DNA of 64,000 nucleotides from positions 41,237,034 to 41,301,033 of the forward strand of contig NC_133169.1 of NCBI RefSeq assembly GCF_040802235.1. The letters run 5' to 3'. The stretch comes from Manis javanica. Taxonomy: Eukaryota; Chordata; Mammalia; Pholidota; Manidae. Position 1 is the stretch's first letter. Each line of letters opens with the position of its first letter. Under the pieces are notes generated by a model. The model ran no database searches, was not told where the DNA came from, and worked only from the letters and a program-made list of their open reading frames with translations. The position numbers were made by a program, and so were the translations under genes. Positions 11,576 through 22,661 of this stretch are shown here, piece after piece.

Positions 11576-11636
11576 AAAAATAAATAAATAAATACATAGA
11601 TAGATAGATAGATAAATAGATAAATAAATAAATATA
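11576..11636 (+). repeat. AAAT/GATA microsatellite in L1 tail, with right 11-bp duplication
   Basis: A patchwork of AAAT and GATA units typical of a decayed poly(A) tail. It ends with AAATAAATATA at 11626-11636, which matches 9584-9594. Confidence 0.8.
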
Positions 11637-12110
11637 GAATTACCTTATGATTTAGCAATCCTACTACTGGGTATGTATCAAAAGATATTGAATCCAGGAT
11701 CTCAGGAGGATACCTGCCATCTCAAGTTCACTGTAGCATCATTCACAGTAGTCAACATACTGATACAACTTGAATGTCCATCAGTGGATGAATGGATAAA
11801 GAAGATATGTCATGTATGTATATACACATTATTCAGCCTTAAGAAGGAAATCCTTTCAGTTGCTATAATATGGATGGACCTACCTGGAGGATATTATGTT
11901 AAGCGAAATATAAAAAAGAAAGGCAAATTCTATATAGTTTCCTTATAAATGGAATAAAATATTTTGAAGTCATAAAAGCAGAGATTAGGATGGTGATTTT
12001 GAGGGCCAGGCATAGAGAAGGTGATGGTCAAATGGTACAAAGCTTCAGTTATGAAACTGAAATAACTTCCAGAGAGTCACATACATCACAGTGCACGTAA
12101 CTAACAATGC
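11637..12110 (+). mobile_element. right piece of old plus-strand L1 (L1M-like), 3' end
   Basis: The sequence resumes with the L1 3' region (TTACCTTATGATTTAGCAAT, TCCATCAGTGGATGAATGG) and runs into an old 3' UTR with GGTACAAAGCTTCAGTTATG and CAATGCTGTATTG. It continues the fragment at 9544-9594. Divergence is high. Confidence 0.75.
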
Positions 12111-12415
12111 TGTATTGCAATTTGAGACAGGCCTTTGGAACTGGGTTGGTCATGAGGGCAGAGCACATGTGAATGAATTTAGCACCTTTATGAAAGAGAC
12201 CCCAGAAATATACTTTCCCCTTCCTTCATGTGAGTACACTGTGAAAAGGTGGCTGACCTATGGACTAGGCCCTTAGGAGACATGAAATCTGTCAGAGCCC
12301 TGATTTTGGATTTCCATTTTCCGGAACTATGATGAATAAATTTCCGTTATTTGTAAGCTATCCAGTCTATGTATTTTTTTTTAATAGCAGACTGACAACT
12401 CCAAGACCTTTGGTG
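12111..12415 (+). mobile_element. MLT1-like LTR (ERVL-MaLR relic), 3' part
   Basis: Ordered matches to what I recall of MLT1-type LTRs are visible: GAGGCCTTTGG-like at the start, GGTCATGAGGGCAGAGC, TATGAAAGAGACCCCAGA, then GGAACTATGATGAATAAATT and a pyrimidine-poor end. The AATAAA near 12336-12341 fits the LTR poly(A) signal. The match is from memory only. Confidence 0.55.
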
Positions 12416-12619
12416 CAGAGTTCTTTTGTTTCAAATTTTTTGGTTTTTAGGGGGAATTCATGAATTTGGATACACATTTATATATGGGAGGTTCTCAGCC
12501 ACTGTTTCTTTGACCTTTACCTTTCTCTTCTCCTGGACTCTCACAGTGCATGTATTCGTTCATTTGATGCTGTCACTTAAGTCCCACTGGCATCCTTCAT
12601 TTATAACATTTTATGAATG

Positions 12620-13560
12620 TTTTTTCTTTTGACCTCACTGATTTTTTTTCTTATTCTTGATAGTCCACCGTTGAAGTGCTGTGCTGCATCTTTTAGTTCA
12701 GCCACCATGCTCTTCATCCGGGAATATATTTTGGACCCTTCTGACTCTCTGCACGTGCTGTTGAACTATTTATTTTGTTCATGTAGTATTTCTCTGATTT
12801 TGTTTGTTGTCTTTCGTGTTGTGGCTCACTGTAAGATATTCTAAAACATAGTTATTTTGAATTATTCCTAGGTGGTTTTTAGATCTCCTTTTCTTTAGCA
12901 TCAGATTCTGTATGTCGTTGTTATTGTTCTTTTTGTGGTGTCGTGTTTCCCTGATTCTCTGTGATCCCTGTGGCCTTGTGGTGGTGTCTGTGTATTTGAA
13001 GAGGCAGCGGCCTCTTTCAGTCTTACCACGTTGGCTTAGGGAAGGAAAGGCTGTGCCTTCAGCTCTGCCAGACACTCCACATGAGCTGGCCAGGGGAGGG
13101 GCGGTCGCCAGAGCCTATGAGCAGGTGTGCCCAGCATCTGGTACTGTGGAAGGGAATGTCTTTTGCCTGAATCTGTAGACAGATGGGGCCAGTGCCTGGT
13201 TCTTGAGTCTGCGAGTGGGTGGGTCCATCCAGGAACCTGCAGGTGCTGGGCCCTGGCCCATGTCCCACAGTACAGTCACACACTCACTTCACACTCATTC
13301 CCCCACAGGGGAGCTGTGGGCCTAGAGCTCTCTGGTTGTTGGTGTGCAGGTCTCAATTCAGGAGCTCTTGTGAAGGCATTTTTTTCTGTGGGTTTATCTC
13401 AAACTGCTTTTTTTGTGGGTGACAAATGCTGGAACTATTCTACCAACTTGCTGGTGGGATTCCCATGTTGCTTTCTGTCTCTTTTCAGTTCTTTTTCTCC
13501 TCTTTTCCTTTACTATGTTCCTTTTTGTTTAATCAGTTTTACACAATAATACTCTCTGAT
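12620..13560 (-). mobile_element. old L1 5' UTR region (L1M-like)
   Basis: The plus strand reads CCCTGATTCTCTGTGATCCC, GTCTGTGTATTTGAAGAGGC and CGGCCTCTTTCAGTCTTACC. I recognise this order as the 5' UTR/ORF1-proximal part of older mammalian L1s in minus orientation. Composition shifts from AT-rich to GC-rich toward the L1 5' end, as in L1 5' UTRs. The short open frames here have no domain. Confidence 0.6.
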
Positions 13561-15229
13561 TCCTTTCCCATTCTCTATGTGCATCTTCTTTAAGGTTCAT
13601 TTGTGTGTGACTCCACGAGGGAGGCTCGCTATGACACCTTATTTTACTATTTTAGGCAGATAGCAACTTAAGTTTAATTACATATGGTAACTCTATACTG
13701 TCAGTTCTTCTCCTTTATATTGTCACAATTTTCATTTTTTAATGTTATAAATCCATTAATAAGTTGTGTGTATAGTTATTCAAAGGTTGAAATTTACCTT
13801 ATAAGCTGAGAATAATTTCCTGAGTAGAAATAGTCAAATAGGAAATTTCATGCCAAAAGAACATGGAATTATATAAAATGTGAAAAATACCATGTACTAA
13901 AAATTTGAAATTTGGGTTAATGTAAATTCAAAATTTGAAAGCCACTCATAATTAAGCCTTTGATTCAATAAAACAAAAATTTTGTTATATAATATTTCAT
14001 AGTTATAGACAAATATAATACCATATGCTAAAATACAATATCCATGTGCTCAAATGGAACTCTAAAAAATTATTTTTTGGAATATTTATTTCAAGTCATA
14101 AACGTATAGGTATAGTGAAGCTGTGTCTGTGTCCCCCTGTAATTCTCTCTTCTCAGTGTTTTTAGAGAGCATTTTAATACTAGTTGTGTATTTTGTCCAT
14201 CATTTTTTTGTATTTTTATTGAAGGTGTATGTGCCCAAATTCAATAGTTAACAGTGTTTTTCTGGTGCATATTATCATACTGATCATTTACAACATATCT
14301 TTTTCCTTACAGTTTATTTTTTTAATTCCCAATAAATTGATATTAATATTCATTATTTATGTATTCATTTTCTCATAGAAAATATTCGTTTCTTTCCTAT
14401 TTTCTGTGGTTTAAAGTAGTGTTTATATTGTATTTCAATGTACATCCTTATGTAATCTCCTTGAGGTCTTAAATTACAGGATGATAACTTTATTAGTTTT
14501 ATGAGATATTGCTGAATTTTTCCCAAAGGAGTTTCACTAATTTACTCTCTCACTATCATTTTCTCTCTCTTATTTATGTATTCATCTAATGGATATTAAT
14601 ATATTTGTACTACATGTCAGACATAGTGTTATGCTAGTGGAAAGCAGAGAATAAAATAAAATTTGCTTTCTTAGTCCAATAAAATAAACAATTATAAAGA
14701 AAATAGGAATTATGGCCAGAATCCTCACCTGGCTTTAATATCACCCATCGTCTACCCAAGGATCCTGTTTTGCGCATCTATGAGACTGGCAGGATGTTTA
14801 CTGGAGGCTTGCCCGTCGGTCAAGGGAGCATCAGCCCAGGGGAAGGGGCAGGGAAACACCCATTCTCTCCTCCTTTCTGCTGCTGGCATGTAATTGGCCG
14901 GTGTCCACCGTAGAGACCTGCCCACAGAGTTCCTCCGGGTGTGCGGGGTAGTGAAGCTGGGAGAACAGAGGCTGGCGCAGGAAGCTGCGGAGCCCTCGTG
15001 CTGCTGAAAAGAAGCAGCTGGAGCCCGAGCCACCAGTGGGAGGGAGCAGTGGAGAGCACAGGGGCAGAGAGAGGAGCTGCCCAGCCCGGGGACTGGGGAG
15101 GGAGGGGCCTGAGCTCGTGCTGGGCAGCGAGAGGGGCAGCATCAGAGCCAGCCGCCTGCACAGAGCTGGGGGAACGCAGGGAGAATAACCGTGGTATGAA
15201 CACCTTTTACTGCCCCCCACCCTTTGCTA
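13561..15229. other. no gene; AT-rich to 14.7 kb, then a GC-rich block of about 0.5 kb
   Basis: 13.6-14.7 kb is AT-rich without recognisable genes. 14.72-15.21 kb is strikingly GC-rich, with overlapping open frames of 93-129 codons on both strands. Their predicted products are low-complexity (Ser/Pro/Leu/Gly) with no domain, so they are probably composition artefacts. The block could be an LTR or an old GC-rich regulatory segment; I cannot assign it. Confidence 0.45.
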
Positions 15230-15240
15230 TTGTCTTTATT
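15230..15240. repeat. left target-site duplication of L1 copy B
   Basis: TTGTCTTTATT is repeated exactly at 21523-21533, immediately outside the two ends of a complete minus-strand L1. Confidence 0.75.
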
Positions 15241-15604
15241 TATTTTATTTTATTTTTAATCTTCATTTTTTATTAAGGTATGATTGATATACACGCTTAT
15301 GAAGGTTTCACATGAAAAAACAATGCGGTTACTACATTTACCCATATTATCAAGTCCCCACCCATACCCCAATGCAGGCACTATCAGTGTAGTAAGATGC
15401 CACAGATTCACTATGTGCCTTCTTTGTGCTACACTGTTCTACCCGTGATCCCCCACACCATGTGTACTAAACATAATACCCCTCAATCCCCTTCTCCCTC
15501 CCTCCTCACCTGCCCTCCTGCACCCTTCCCCTTTGGTAACCACTAGTTCCTTCTTGGAGTCTCTGAGTCTGCTGCCATTTTGTTCCTTCAGTTTTACTTC
15601 ATTG

Positions 15605-18600
15605 TTATATTCCACAAATGAGGGAAAACATTTGGCATTTGTCTTTTTCCACCTGGCTTATTTCACTGAGCATAATGTCCTCCAGCTCCATCCATGTTGT
15701 TGCAAATGGTAGGATTTGTTTCTTTCTTATGGCTGAATAGTATACTATTGTGCATATATACCTCATCATCTTTATCCATTCATCTACTGATAGACACTTA
15801 GGTTGCTTCCATATCTTGGCTATTGTAAAAAGTGCTGCAATAAACATAGGGGTGCATATGTCTTTTTGAATCTCAGAAGATGTATTCTTTGGGTAAATTC
15901 CAAGGAGTGGGATTCCTGGGTCAAATGGTATTTCTATTTGTAGTATTTTGAGGAACCTACATATTGCTTTCCACAATGATTGAGGCAGCTTACATTCCCA
16001 ACCACAGTGTAGGAGGGTTCTCCTTTCTCTGCATCCTTGCCAGCATTTGTTGTTCTTAGTCTTTTCGATACTGTCCATCCTTACTGGTGTGAGGTGATAT
16101 CTCATTGTGATTTTAATTGGCATTTCCATGATGATTAGTGATGTGGAGCATCTTTTCATGTGTCTGTTGGCCATTCAAATTTCTTCTTTGGAGAACTGTC
16201 TCTTCATATCCTGCACCCATTTGTTAATTGGGTTATTTTCTTTTGGGGTGTTGAGGCATGTGAGTTCTTTATATATTTTGGATGTTAACTCCTTGTTGGA
16301 TATGTCATTTACAAATATATTCTCCCATACTGCAGGATGTCTTTTTGTTCTGTTGATGATGTCCTTTGCCATACAGAAACTTTTTAGTTTAATATAGTCT
16401 CATTAGTTCATTTTTGCTTTTGCTTCCCTTGCTTGAGGAGATGCATTCAGGAAGAAGTTGCTGATGCTTATATTCAGGAGATGTTTGCCTACATTGTCTT
16501 CTAACAGTTATATGATTTCATAACTTACATTCAAGTCTTTAATCAATTTTGAGCTTACTTTTGTGTATGGGGTTAAACAATAATCCTGTTTCATTCTCTT
16601 GCGTGTAGTTGTCCAGTTTTGCAAACACCAGCTGTTGAAGAAGCTGTCATATCCCGATTGTACGTCCATGGCTCCTTTATCATATATTAGTTGACCATAT
16701 ATGGTTGGGTTTATATTAGGGCTCTCTAGTCTGTTCCATTGGTCTATGGGTCTGTTCTTGTGCCAGTACCAAACTATCTTGATTACTGTGGCTTTGTAGT
16801 AGAGCTTGAAGCTGGGGAGCATAATTCCCCCTGCTTTATTCTTCCTTCTCAGGATTGCTTTGGCTATTTGAGGTCTTTTGTGGTTCCGTATGAATTTTAG
16901 GATGATTTTCTCTAGTTTGTTGAAGAATGCTGTTGGTATTTTGAAAGGAATTGCATTGAACCTATAGATTACTTTAGGCAGGATGGCCATTTTTACAATA
17001 TCAATTCTTCCTATCCATCAGCATGGGATGTGTTTCCATTTATTGGTGTCTTCTTTAATTTCTCTCATGAGTGTCTTGTGGTTTTCAGAGTATAGTTCTT
17101 TCACTTCCTTGGTTAGGTTTATTCCTAGGTATTTTACTCTTTTTAATGCAGTTGTGAATGGAAGTGTTTTCCTGATCTCTCTCTCTGCTAGTTCATTGTT
17201 AGTGTATAGGAATGCCACAGATTTCTGTGTATTAATTTTGTATCCTCCAACTTTGCTGAATTCAGATATTAGATTTAGCAGTTTTGGAGTGGATTATTTA
17301 GGGTTTTATGTAGAATATCATGTCATCTGCAAACAGTGAGTTTCACTTCTTTCTTGCCAAATTGGATGCCTTTTATTTCTTCGTGTTGTCTGATAGCTGT
17401 GGCTATGCCCTCCAGTACTATGTTGAATAGAAGTGGGGACAGTGAGCATCCTTGTCTTGTTCCCAATCTTAAAGGAAAAGCTTTCAGTGTCTCACTGTTA
17501 AGTATTATGTTGGCTGTGGATTTGTGATATATGGCCTTTATTATGTTGAGGTACTTGCCCTCTATACCCATTTTGTTGATAGTTTTTATCATGAATGAAT
17601 GTTGAATTTTGTCAAATGCTTTTTCAGCATCTATGGAGATGATCATGGGGTTTTTGTCCTTCTTTTGTTGCTGTGGTGGATGATGTTGATGGTTTTTTAT
17701 TGTTTTACCATCCTTATGTCCCTGGAATAAATCCTACTTGTTCATGATGGATGATCTTTTTTATGTATTTTTAAATTTGGTTTGTTAATATCTTGTTGAG
17801 TATTTTTGCATCTATATTCATCAGGGATATTGGTCTGTAATGTTCTTTTTTTGTGGTGTTTTTGCCTGATTTTGGTATTAGAGTGATGTTGGCCTCATAG
17901 ACTGAGTTTGGTAGTATTCCTTCCTCTTCTATTTTTTGAAAAAATTTAAGGAGAATGGGTATTAGGTCTTCACTAAATATTTGATAAAATTCAGCAGTGA
18001 AGCCATCTGGTACAGGGGTTTTGTTCTTAGGTAGTTTTTTGTTTACTGCTTCAATTTTGTTGCTGGTTATTGGTCTGTTCAGATTTTCTGTTTCTTCCTT
18101 GATCAGCCTTGGAAGGTTGTAGTTTTCTAGAAAATTGTCCATTTCTTCTAGCTTATCCAGTTTGATAGCATATAATTTTTCATAGTATTCTCTAATAATT
18201 CTTTGTATTTCTGTGGTATCTGTAGTGATTTTTCCTTTCTCATTTCTTATTCTGTTTATATGTGTAGACTCTTTTTTTTCTTGATAAGTCTGGCTAAGGG
18301 TTTATCTATTTTGTTTATTTTCTCAAAGAACCAGCTCTTGCTTTCATTGATTCTTTCTATTGTTTTAAACTTCTCAATTTTATTTATTTCTGCTCTAATC
18401 TGTATTATGTCCCTCCTTCTCCTGACTTTGTGCCTCATTTGTTCTTTTTTTTTTCCAGTTTCATTAATTGTGAGTTTAGACTGCTCATATGGGGTTGTTC
18501 TTCTTTCTTGAGGTAGGCCTGCATTGCAATATGCATCTTGACTGCATCCCACAGATTTTTGCGGTCTTGAATTATTGTCATTTGTCTCCATATATTGCTT

Positions 18601-19432
18601 TATCTCTGTTTTTATTTGGTCATTGATCCTTTGGTTATTTAGGAGCATGTTGTGAAGCCTCCATGTGTTTGTGTGGATTTTTTATTTTCTTTGCATAATT
18701 TATTTCTAGTTTCATACCTTTGTGGTCTGAGAAACTGGTTCATACAATTTCAATCTTTTTGAATATATTGAGGCTCTTTTTGTTGCCTAGTATATGATCT
18801 ATTCTTGAAAATGTTCCATGTGCTTTTGAGAAGAATGTGTATTCTGGTGCTTTTGGGTGTAGAGTTTTGTATATGTCTGTTAGGTCCATCTCTTCTATTT
18901 TGTTGTTCTGTGCCTATGTCTCCTTACTTATCTTCTGTCTGATTGATCTGTCCTGCAAAGTGAGTGGTGTGTTGAAGTCTCCTAGAATGAATGCATTGCA
19001 TTCTATTTCCCCTTTTAATTCTGTTAGTATTTGTTTCACATATGTTGGTGTTCCTGTGTTGGGAGCATAGATATTTATAATGGTTATATCCTCTTGTTGG
19101 ACTGCCCCCTTAATCATTATTTAATGTCCTTCTTTGTCTCTTGTGACTTTCTTTGTTTTGAAGTCTACGTTGTCTGAGACAAGTACTGCAACTCCTGCTT
19201 TTTTCTCTCTATTAGTTGCATGAAATATCATTTTATATCCCTTCACTTTTAGTCTGTGTATGTCTTTTGGTTTAAACTGAGTCTCTTGTTGGCAACATAC
19301 AGATGGGACTTGCTTTTTTAACCATTCAGTGACTCTGGGTCTTTTGATTGGTGCAAGTCTATTTACATGTAGGGTGATTTTCGATAATGTTGTACTTATT
19401 GCCATTGCAGGCTTTAGATTTGTGGTTACCAA
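15605..19432 (-). pseudogene. L1 copy B ORF2, multiply broken
   Basis: Consecutive ORF2 blocks appear in shifting frames: endonuclease 19432-19121 and 19117-18914, linker 18648-18256, reverse transcriptase 18142-17771 and 17646-17323, then 17218-17018, 16990-16508, 16372-16175 and the C-terminal block 16174-15605, which ends with a natural-looking stop after ...MFSLICGI. Recognisable are [13 protein letters not shown] in the RT N-terminal region, [14 protein letters not shown] in the palm, and the C-terminal [14 protein letters not shown]. The FADD region is interrupted near 17323. It is clearly a dead copy. Confidence 0.9.
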
Positions 19433-19754
19433 AGGTTCAAGTTTAACTTCCTTACTATCTAAAAGTCTAACTTAACTCACTTAATATGCTATTACAAACA
19501 CTATGTAAAGGTTCTTTTCTTTTTCTCCTTTTTCTTCCTCCACCATTCTTTATATATTAGGTATCATATTCTATACTCTTTGTCTATCTGTTGATTGACT
19601 TTGGGGATAGTTAATTTCATTTTGCATCTGCTGAGTAATTAGTTGTTCTACTTTCTTTACTGTGCTTTTACTACCTCTGGTGAAAGCTATTCAACCTTAG
19701 AATCACTTCCATCTACATCAGTCCCTCCAAAGTAGACTGTAGAGATGGTTTGTG

Positions 19755-20572
19755 TTAGGTAAATTCTCTCAGCTTTTGCTTATCCAGAAATTGTTTAATC
19801 CCTCCTTCAAACTTAAATGATAATCTTGCCAGATAAAGTAATCTTGGTTTCAGGCCCTTCTGCTTCATTGCATTAAATACGTCATGCCACTCCCTTCTGG
19901 CTTGTAAGGTTTTTGCTGAGAAGTCTGATGTTAGCCTGATGGGCTTTCCTTTGTATGTGATCTTATTTCTCTCTCTGACTGCTTTTAACAGTCTGTCCTT
20001 ATCCTTGATCTTCCCCAATTTAATTTGTATGTATCTTGGTGTTGTCTTCCTTGGGTCCCTTGTGTTGGGAGATCTGTGGATCTCCATGGCCTGAGAGACT
20101 AGTCCTTCCCCAGATTGCACAAGTTTTCAGCAATTACCTCCTCAAAGACACTTTCTATCCCTTTCTCTCTCTCTTCTTCTTCTGGTATCCCTATAATGCG
20201 AATATTGTTCTGCTTGGATTGGTCACACAGTTCTCTCAATATTCTTTAATTTTTGGAGATCCTTTTTTCTCTCTGTGCCTCAGCTTCTTTGTATTCCTTT
20301 TTTCTAGTTTCTATTTCATTTATTGTCTCCTCCACTGTATCCAACCTGCTTTTAATACCCTCCATTATGCTCTTCAATAATTGGATCTCTGACAGGAATT
20401 CATTCCTGAGTTCTTGAATATCTGTCTGTACCTCTATTAGCATGTTAATTATTTTTATTTTGAACCCCTTTTCAGGAAGAGTTATAAGGTCCATATCATC
20501 TTTCTCAGGAGTTGTATTAATAATTTCACTCTGAACTGGGCTCCTTTGGCATTTCATATCTGTGTATGGCAC
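19755..20572 (-). pseudogene. L1 copy B ORF1, broken
   Basis: Two blocks are readable: the N-terminal part with coiled coil (20572-20246, from MPYTDMKCQRSP) and the C-terminal RNA-binding part (20120-19755, with YKGKPIRLTSDFS and ARREWHDVFNAMKQKGLKP). The RRM-like middle between them is frameshifted. It is homologous to the intact ORF1 of copy A, with a different N-terminal head and no 11-residue repeat. Confidence 0.88.
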
Positions 20573-21522
20573 CTTTGAGTGCCCAGAAGCTCTGCTGTCT
20601 GGAGCTGCTCAGTCCCTGAAGGGATGTTGGGGGTCACAGGGGAGTGGTGCTGGTGCCTGGGGGAAGGAAAAAGCTGTTTCCTACTTCCTGGCTCCTTTGC
20701 CTGTCTTCACTGCCTGAACCAGTAGGCTGAGCACTCAGGTATAAGCCTCTATGCTTTCTGTTTGTAGTTGCTATAGACAGATCTTCCCTCCAGCTGGTCC
20801 AACACCAGGATAGGGTTTGCTGGTTTGCAAGCCAGGTGGGGCTGGCCAGGAAAAATGTGCAGTAGGCTGTGTATCATGGAGGGTGTCCTTGGAGCTGTGT
20901 GCTAGTTAGGGCACTGGAGCATCTGGAAATCGAGAAATCTCCCAGCTTGCTGTGCAGAGTGCACCCGGATGATTTTGTCTACCTGTCCTTTCTCCTGAGC
21001 AGTAAGTTCTGTGCAATCCATGCTCCTTTATCAGCCCTCTTGCTAAGGGCTTCTTTGTTAGGTAGTCTTTTACACTGCCTGCCTTTCTTTTGTCCCATTG
21101 TGCTTTCCACAAGTGGCTCAAATCTCAGTCTCTCCAGGAATTCTGCCTTAGCTTTCCAATGTCCTAGTTATGACAGTATCATTAAAGCACCTTGAAATGT
21201 AGGTTTGTGCTCCCAGAGCAGATCTCCTGAGTTAGGTATTCAGTGGACCCAGGCCTCCACTCCCTCCCCACTCTGTTTCTCTTCCTTCTGCCAGTGAGCG
21301 GGGGTGGGCAAAGGGCTTGGTTGCTGCTGGGCCACAACTTTGGTACATTACCCTGCTCCATGAGGTCTCTCTTTTCTCCAGGTGTATGCAGTCTGGTGCA
21401 GTCCTCTTTCCTGTTGCTGTTTTAGGATCAGTTGTATTAATTATATTTTCATATTATATGCAGTTTTAGGAGGAAGCCTCTGTCTCACCTCTCATGTGGC
21501 CATCTTTAATCTCCAAACGCTC
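20573..21522 (-). promoter_or_regulatory. L1 copy B 5' UTR
   Basis: A GC-richer segment of about 950 bp between the L1 5' end and ORF1, without the 210-bp monomers seen in copy A. It is the presumed old internal promoter. The open frames within it look incidental. Confidence 0.6.
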
Positions 21523-21533
21523 TTGTCTTTATT
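21523..21533. repeat. right target-site duplication of L1 copy B
   Basis: TTGTCTTTATT is identical to 15230-15240. Confidence 0.75.
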
Positions 21534-21609
21534 CAGTCTTACCAAATTCACAGTGAATTTCCCTGGAGCAGAGAACCCCCTTTTCATGGGGCAACAACAA
21601 TATAAATAT

Positions 21610-21622
21610 AGAAAACAAATCA
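21610..21622. repeat. left target-site duplication (13 bp) of L1 copy C
   Basis: AGAAAACAAATCA is repeated exactly at 22649-22661. Confidence 0.85.
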
Positions 21623-22648
21623 AATATATAAAGAGCTCATGCACCTCAACAAAACAAAAGCAAATAATCCAATTAAAAAATGGACAGAGGAGCTGAACAG
21701 ACAGTACTCCAATGAAGAAATTCAGATGACCAACAGACACATGAAAAGATGCTCCACATCACTTGTCATCAGAGAAATGAAAATTAAAACCACAATGAGA
21801 TACCACCTCACACCAGTAAGGATCGCCACCATCCAAAAGACAAACAACAACAAATGTTGGCGAGGTGGTGGAGAAAGGGGAACCCTCCTACACTGCTGGT
21901 GGTAATGCAAATTAGTTCAGCCATTGTGGAAAGCAGTATGGAGGTTCCTCAAAAAGTCCAAAATAGAAATACCATTTGACCCAGAAATTCCACTTCTAGG
22001 AATTTACCCTAAGAATGCAGCACTCCAGTTTGAAAAAGAAAGGTGCACCCCTATGCTTATCACAGCACTTTTTACAATAGCCAAGAAATGGAAGCAATCT
22101 AAATGTCCATCAGTAAATGAATGGATAAAGAAGATGTGGTACATATACACAATGGAATATTACTCAGCCATAAGAAAAAACAGATCCTACCATTTGCAAC
22201 AACATGGATGGAGCTAGAGGGTATTATGCTCAGTGAAATAAGCCAGGTGGAGAAAGACAAGTACCAAATGATTTCACTCATATGTGGAGTATAAGAACAA
22301 AGGAAAACTGAAGGAACAAACAGCAGCAAAATCACAGAACCCAAGAATGGACTAATGGTTACCAAAGGGAAAGGGACAGGGCAGGAGGGGTGGGAAGGGA
22401 GGGATAAGGGTGAGAAAAAAGAAAGGGGGCCTTACAATTAGCGTGTATAATGTGGGGGGGGGCATAGGGAGGGATGTACAACACAGAGAAGACAAGTAGT
22501 GAGTCTACAGTATTTTACTATTCTGATGGACGGTGACTGTAATGGGGTTTGTTGGGGGGGGGGACTTAGTGAAGGGAGGAATCTAGTAACCATAATGTTC
22601 TTCATGTAATTGTAGATTAATGATAATAAAATGAATTAAAAAAAGAAA
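21623..22648 (+). mobile_element. young 5'-truncated L1 (copy C)
   Basis: About 1.03 kb holding only the end of ORF2, the 3' UTR and an A-rich tail, between perfect 13-bp duplications. The 3' UTR has two long G runs (22454-22462 and 22554-22563). It is close in sequence to copy A and to the twin-primed copy, so these probably belong to one recent family. Confidence 0.93.
21639..22280 (+). pseudogene. L1 copy C ORF2 C-terminal domain, one nonsense plus frameshift
   Basis: The frame is open at 21639-21905 and continues in the same frame at 21924-22217. The stop between them (TAA at 21903-21905) replaces the expected GAA of the conserved CWWEC motif, a single base change. After 22217 a small indel in an A-run (ATAAGAAAAAACAG) shifts the frame away from the usual C-terminus. 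Motifs include [24 protein letters not shown] and FTIAKKWKQSKCPSV. Confidence 0.85.
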
Positions 22649-22661
22649 AGAAAACAAATCA
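22649..22661. repeat. right target-site duplication of L1 copy C
   Basis: AGAAAACAAATCA is identical to 21610-21622. Confidence 0.85.

Larger units (their letters stand above)
9595..11625. mobile_element. younger L1 with 5' inversion (twin priming)
   Basis: Two parts of one L1 lie head to head. 9595-10783 is ORF2 sequence in minus orientation: the C-terminal half of the reverse transcriptase region (10711-10475) and the C-terminal domain (10136-9579). 10784-11511 continues in plus orientation from the exact next position of the element through the ORF2 end (10925-11167) and the 3' UTR to an A-rich tail. The inverted part stops at ...CTGGTGGGAATGTA and the forward part starts GATGTAAATTAGTTC, so the breakpoints are adjacent in the element. 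That is the signature of twin priming. The copy is flanked by AAATAAATATA repeats and disrupts an older L1. Confidence 0.85.
15241..21522 (-). mobile_element. LINE-1 (copy B), full-length structure, both ORFs dead
   Basis: About 6.28 kb in minus orientation. It runs from an L1 5' end near 21515 (GGAGATTAAAGATGGCCAC on the minus strand) through the 5' UTR (21522-20573), ORF1 (20572-19755), inter-ORF spacer and ORF2 (19432-15605) to the 3' UTR and an A-rich tail ending at 15241 (AAAAT repeats on the minus strand). Perfect 11-bp direct repeats TTGTCTTTATT flank it. Many frame breaks show it is older than copy A. Its ORF1 coiled coil lacks the 11-residue repeats of copy A, so it is another subfamily. 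Confidence 0.9.

Noticed and set aside
14752-15276. Overlapping open frames of 93-129 codons on both strands
   Set aside because: Explained by high GC content; peptides are low-complexity and show no domain.
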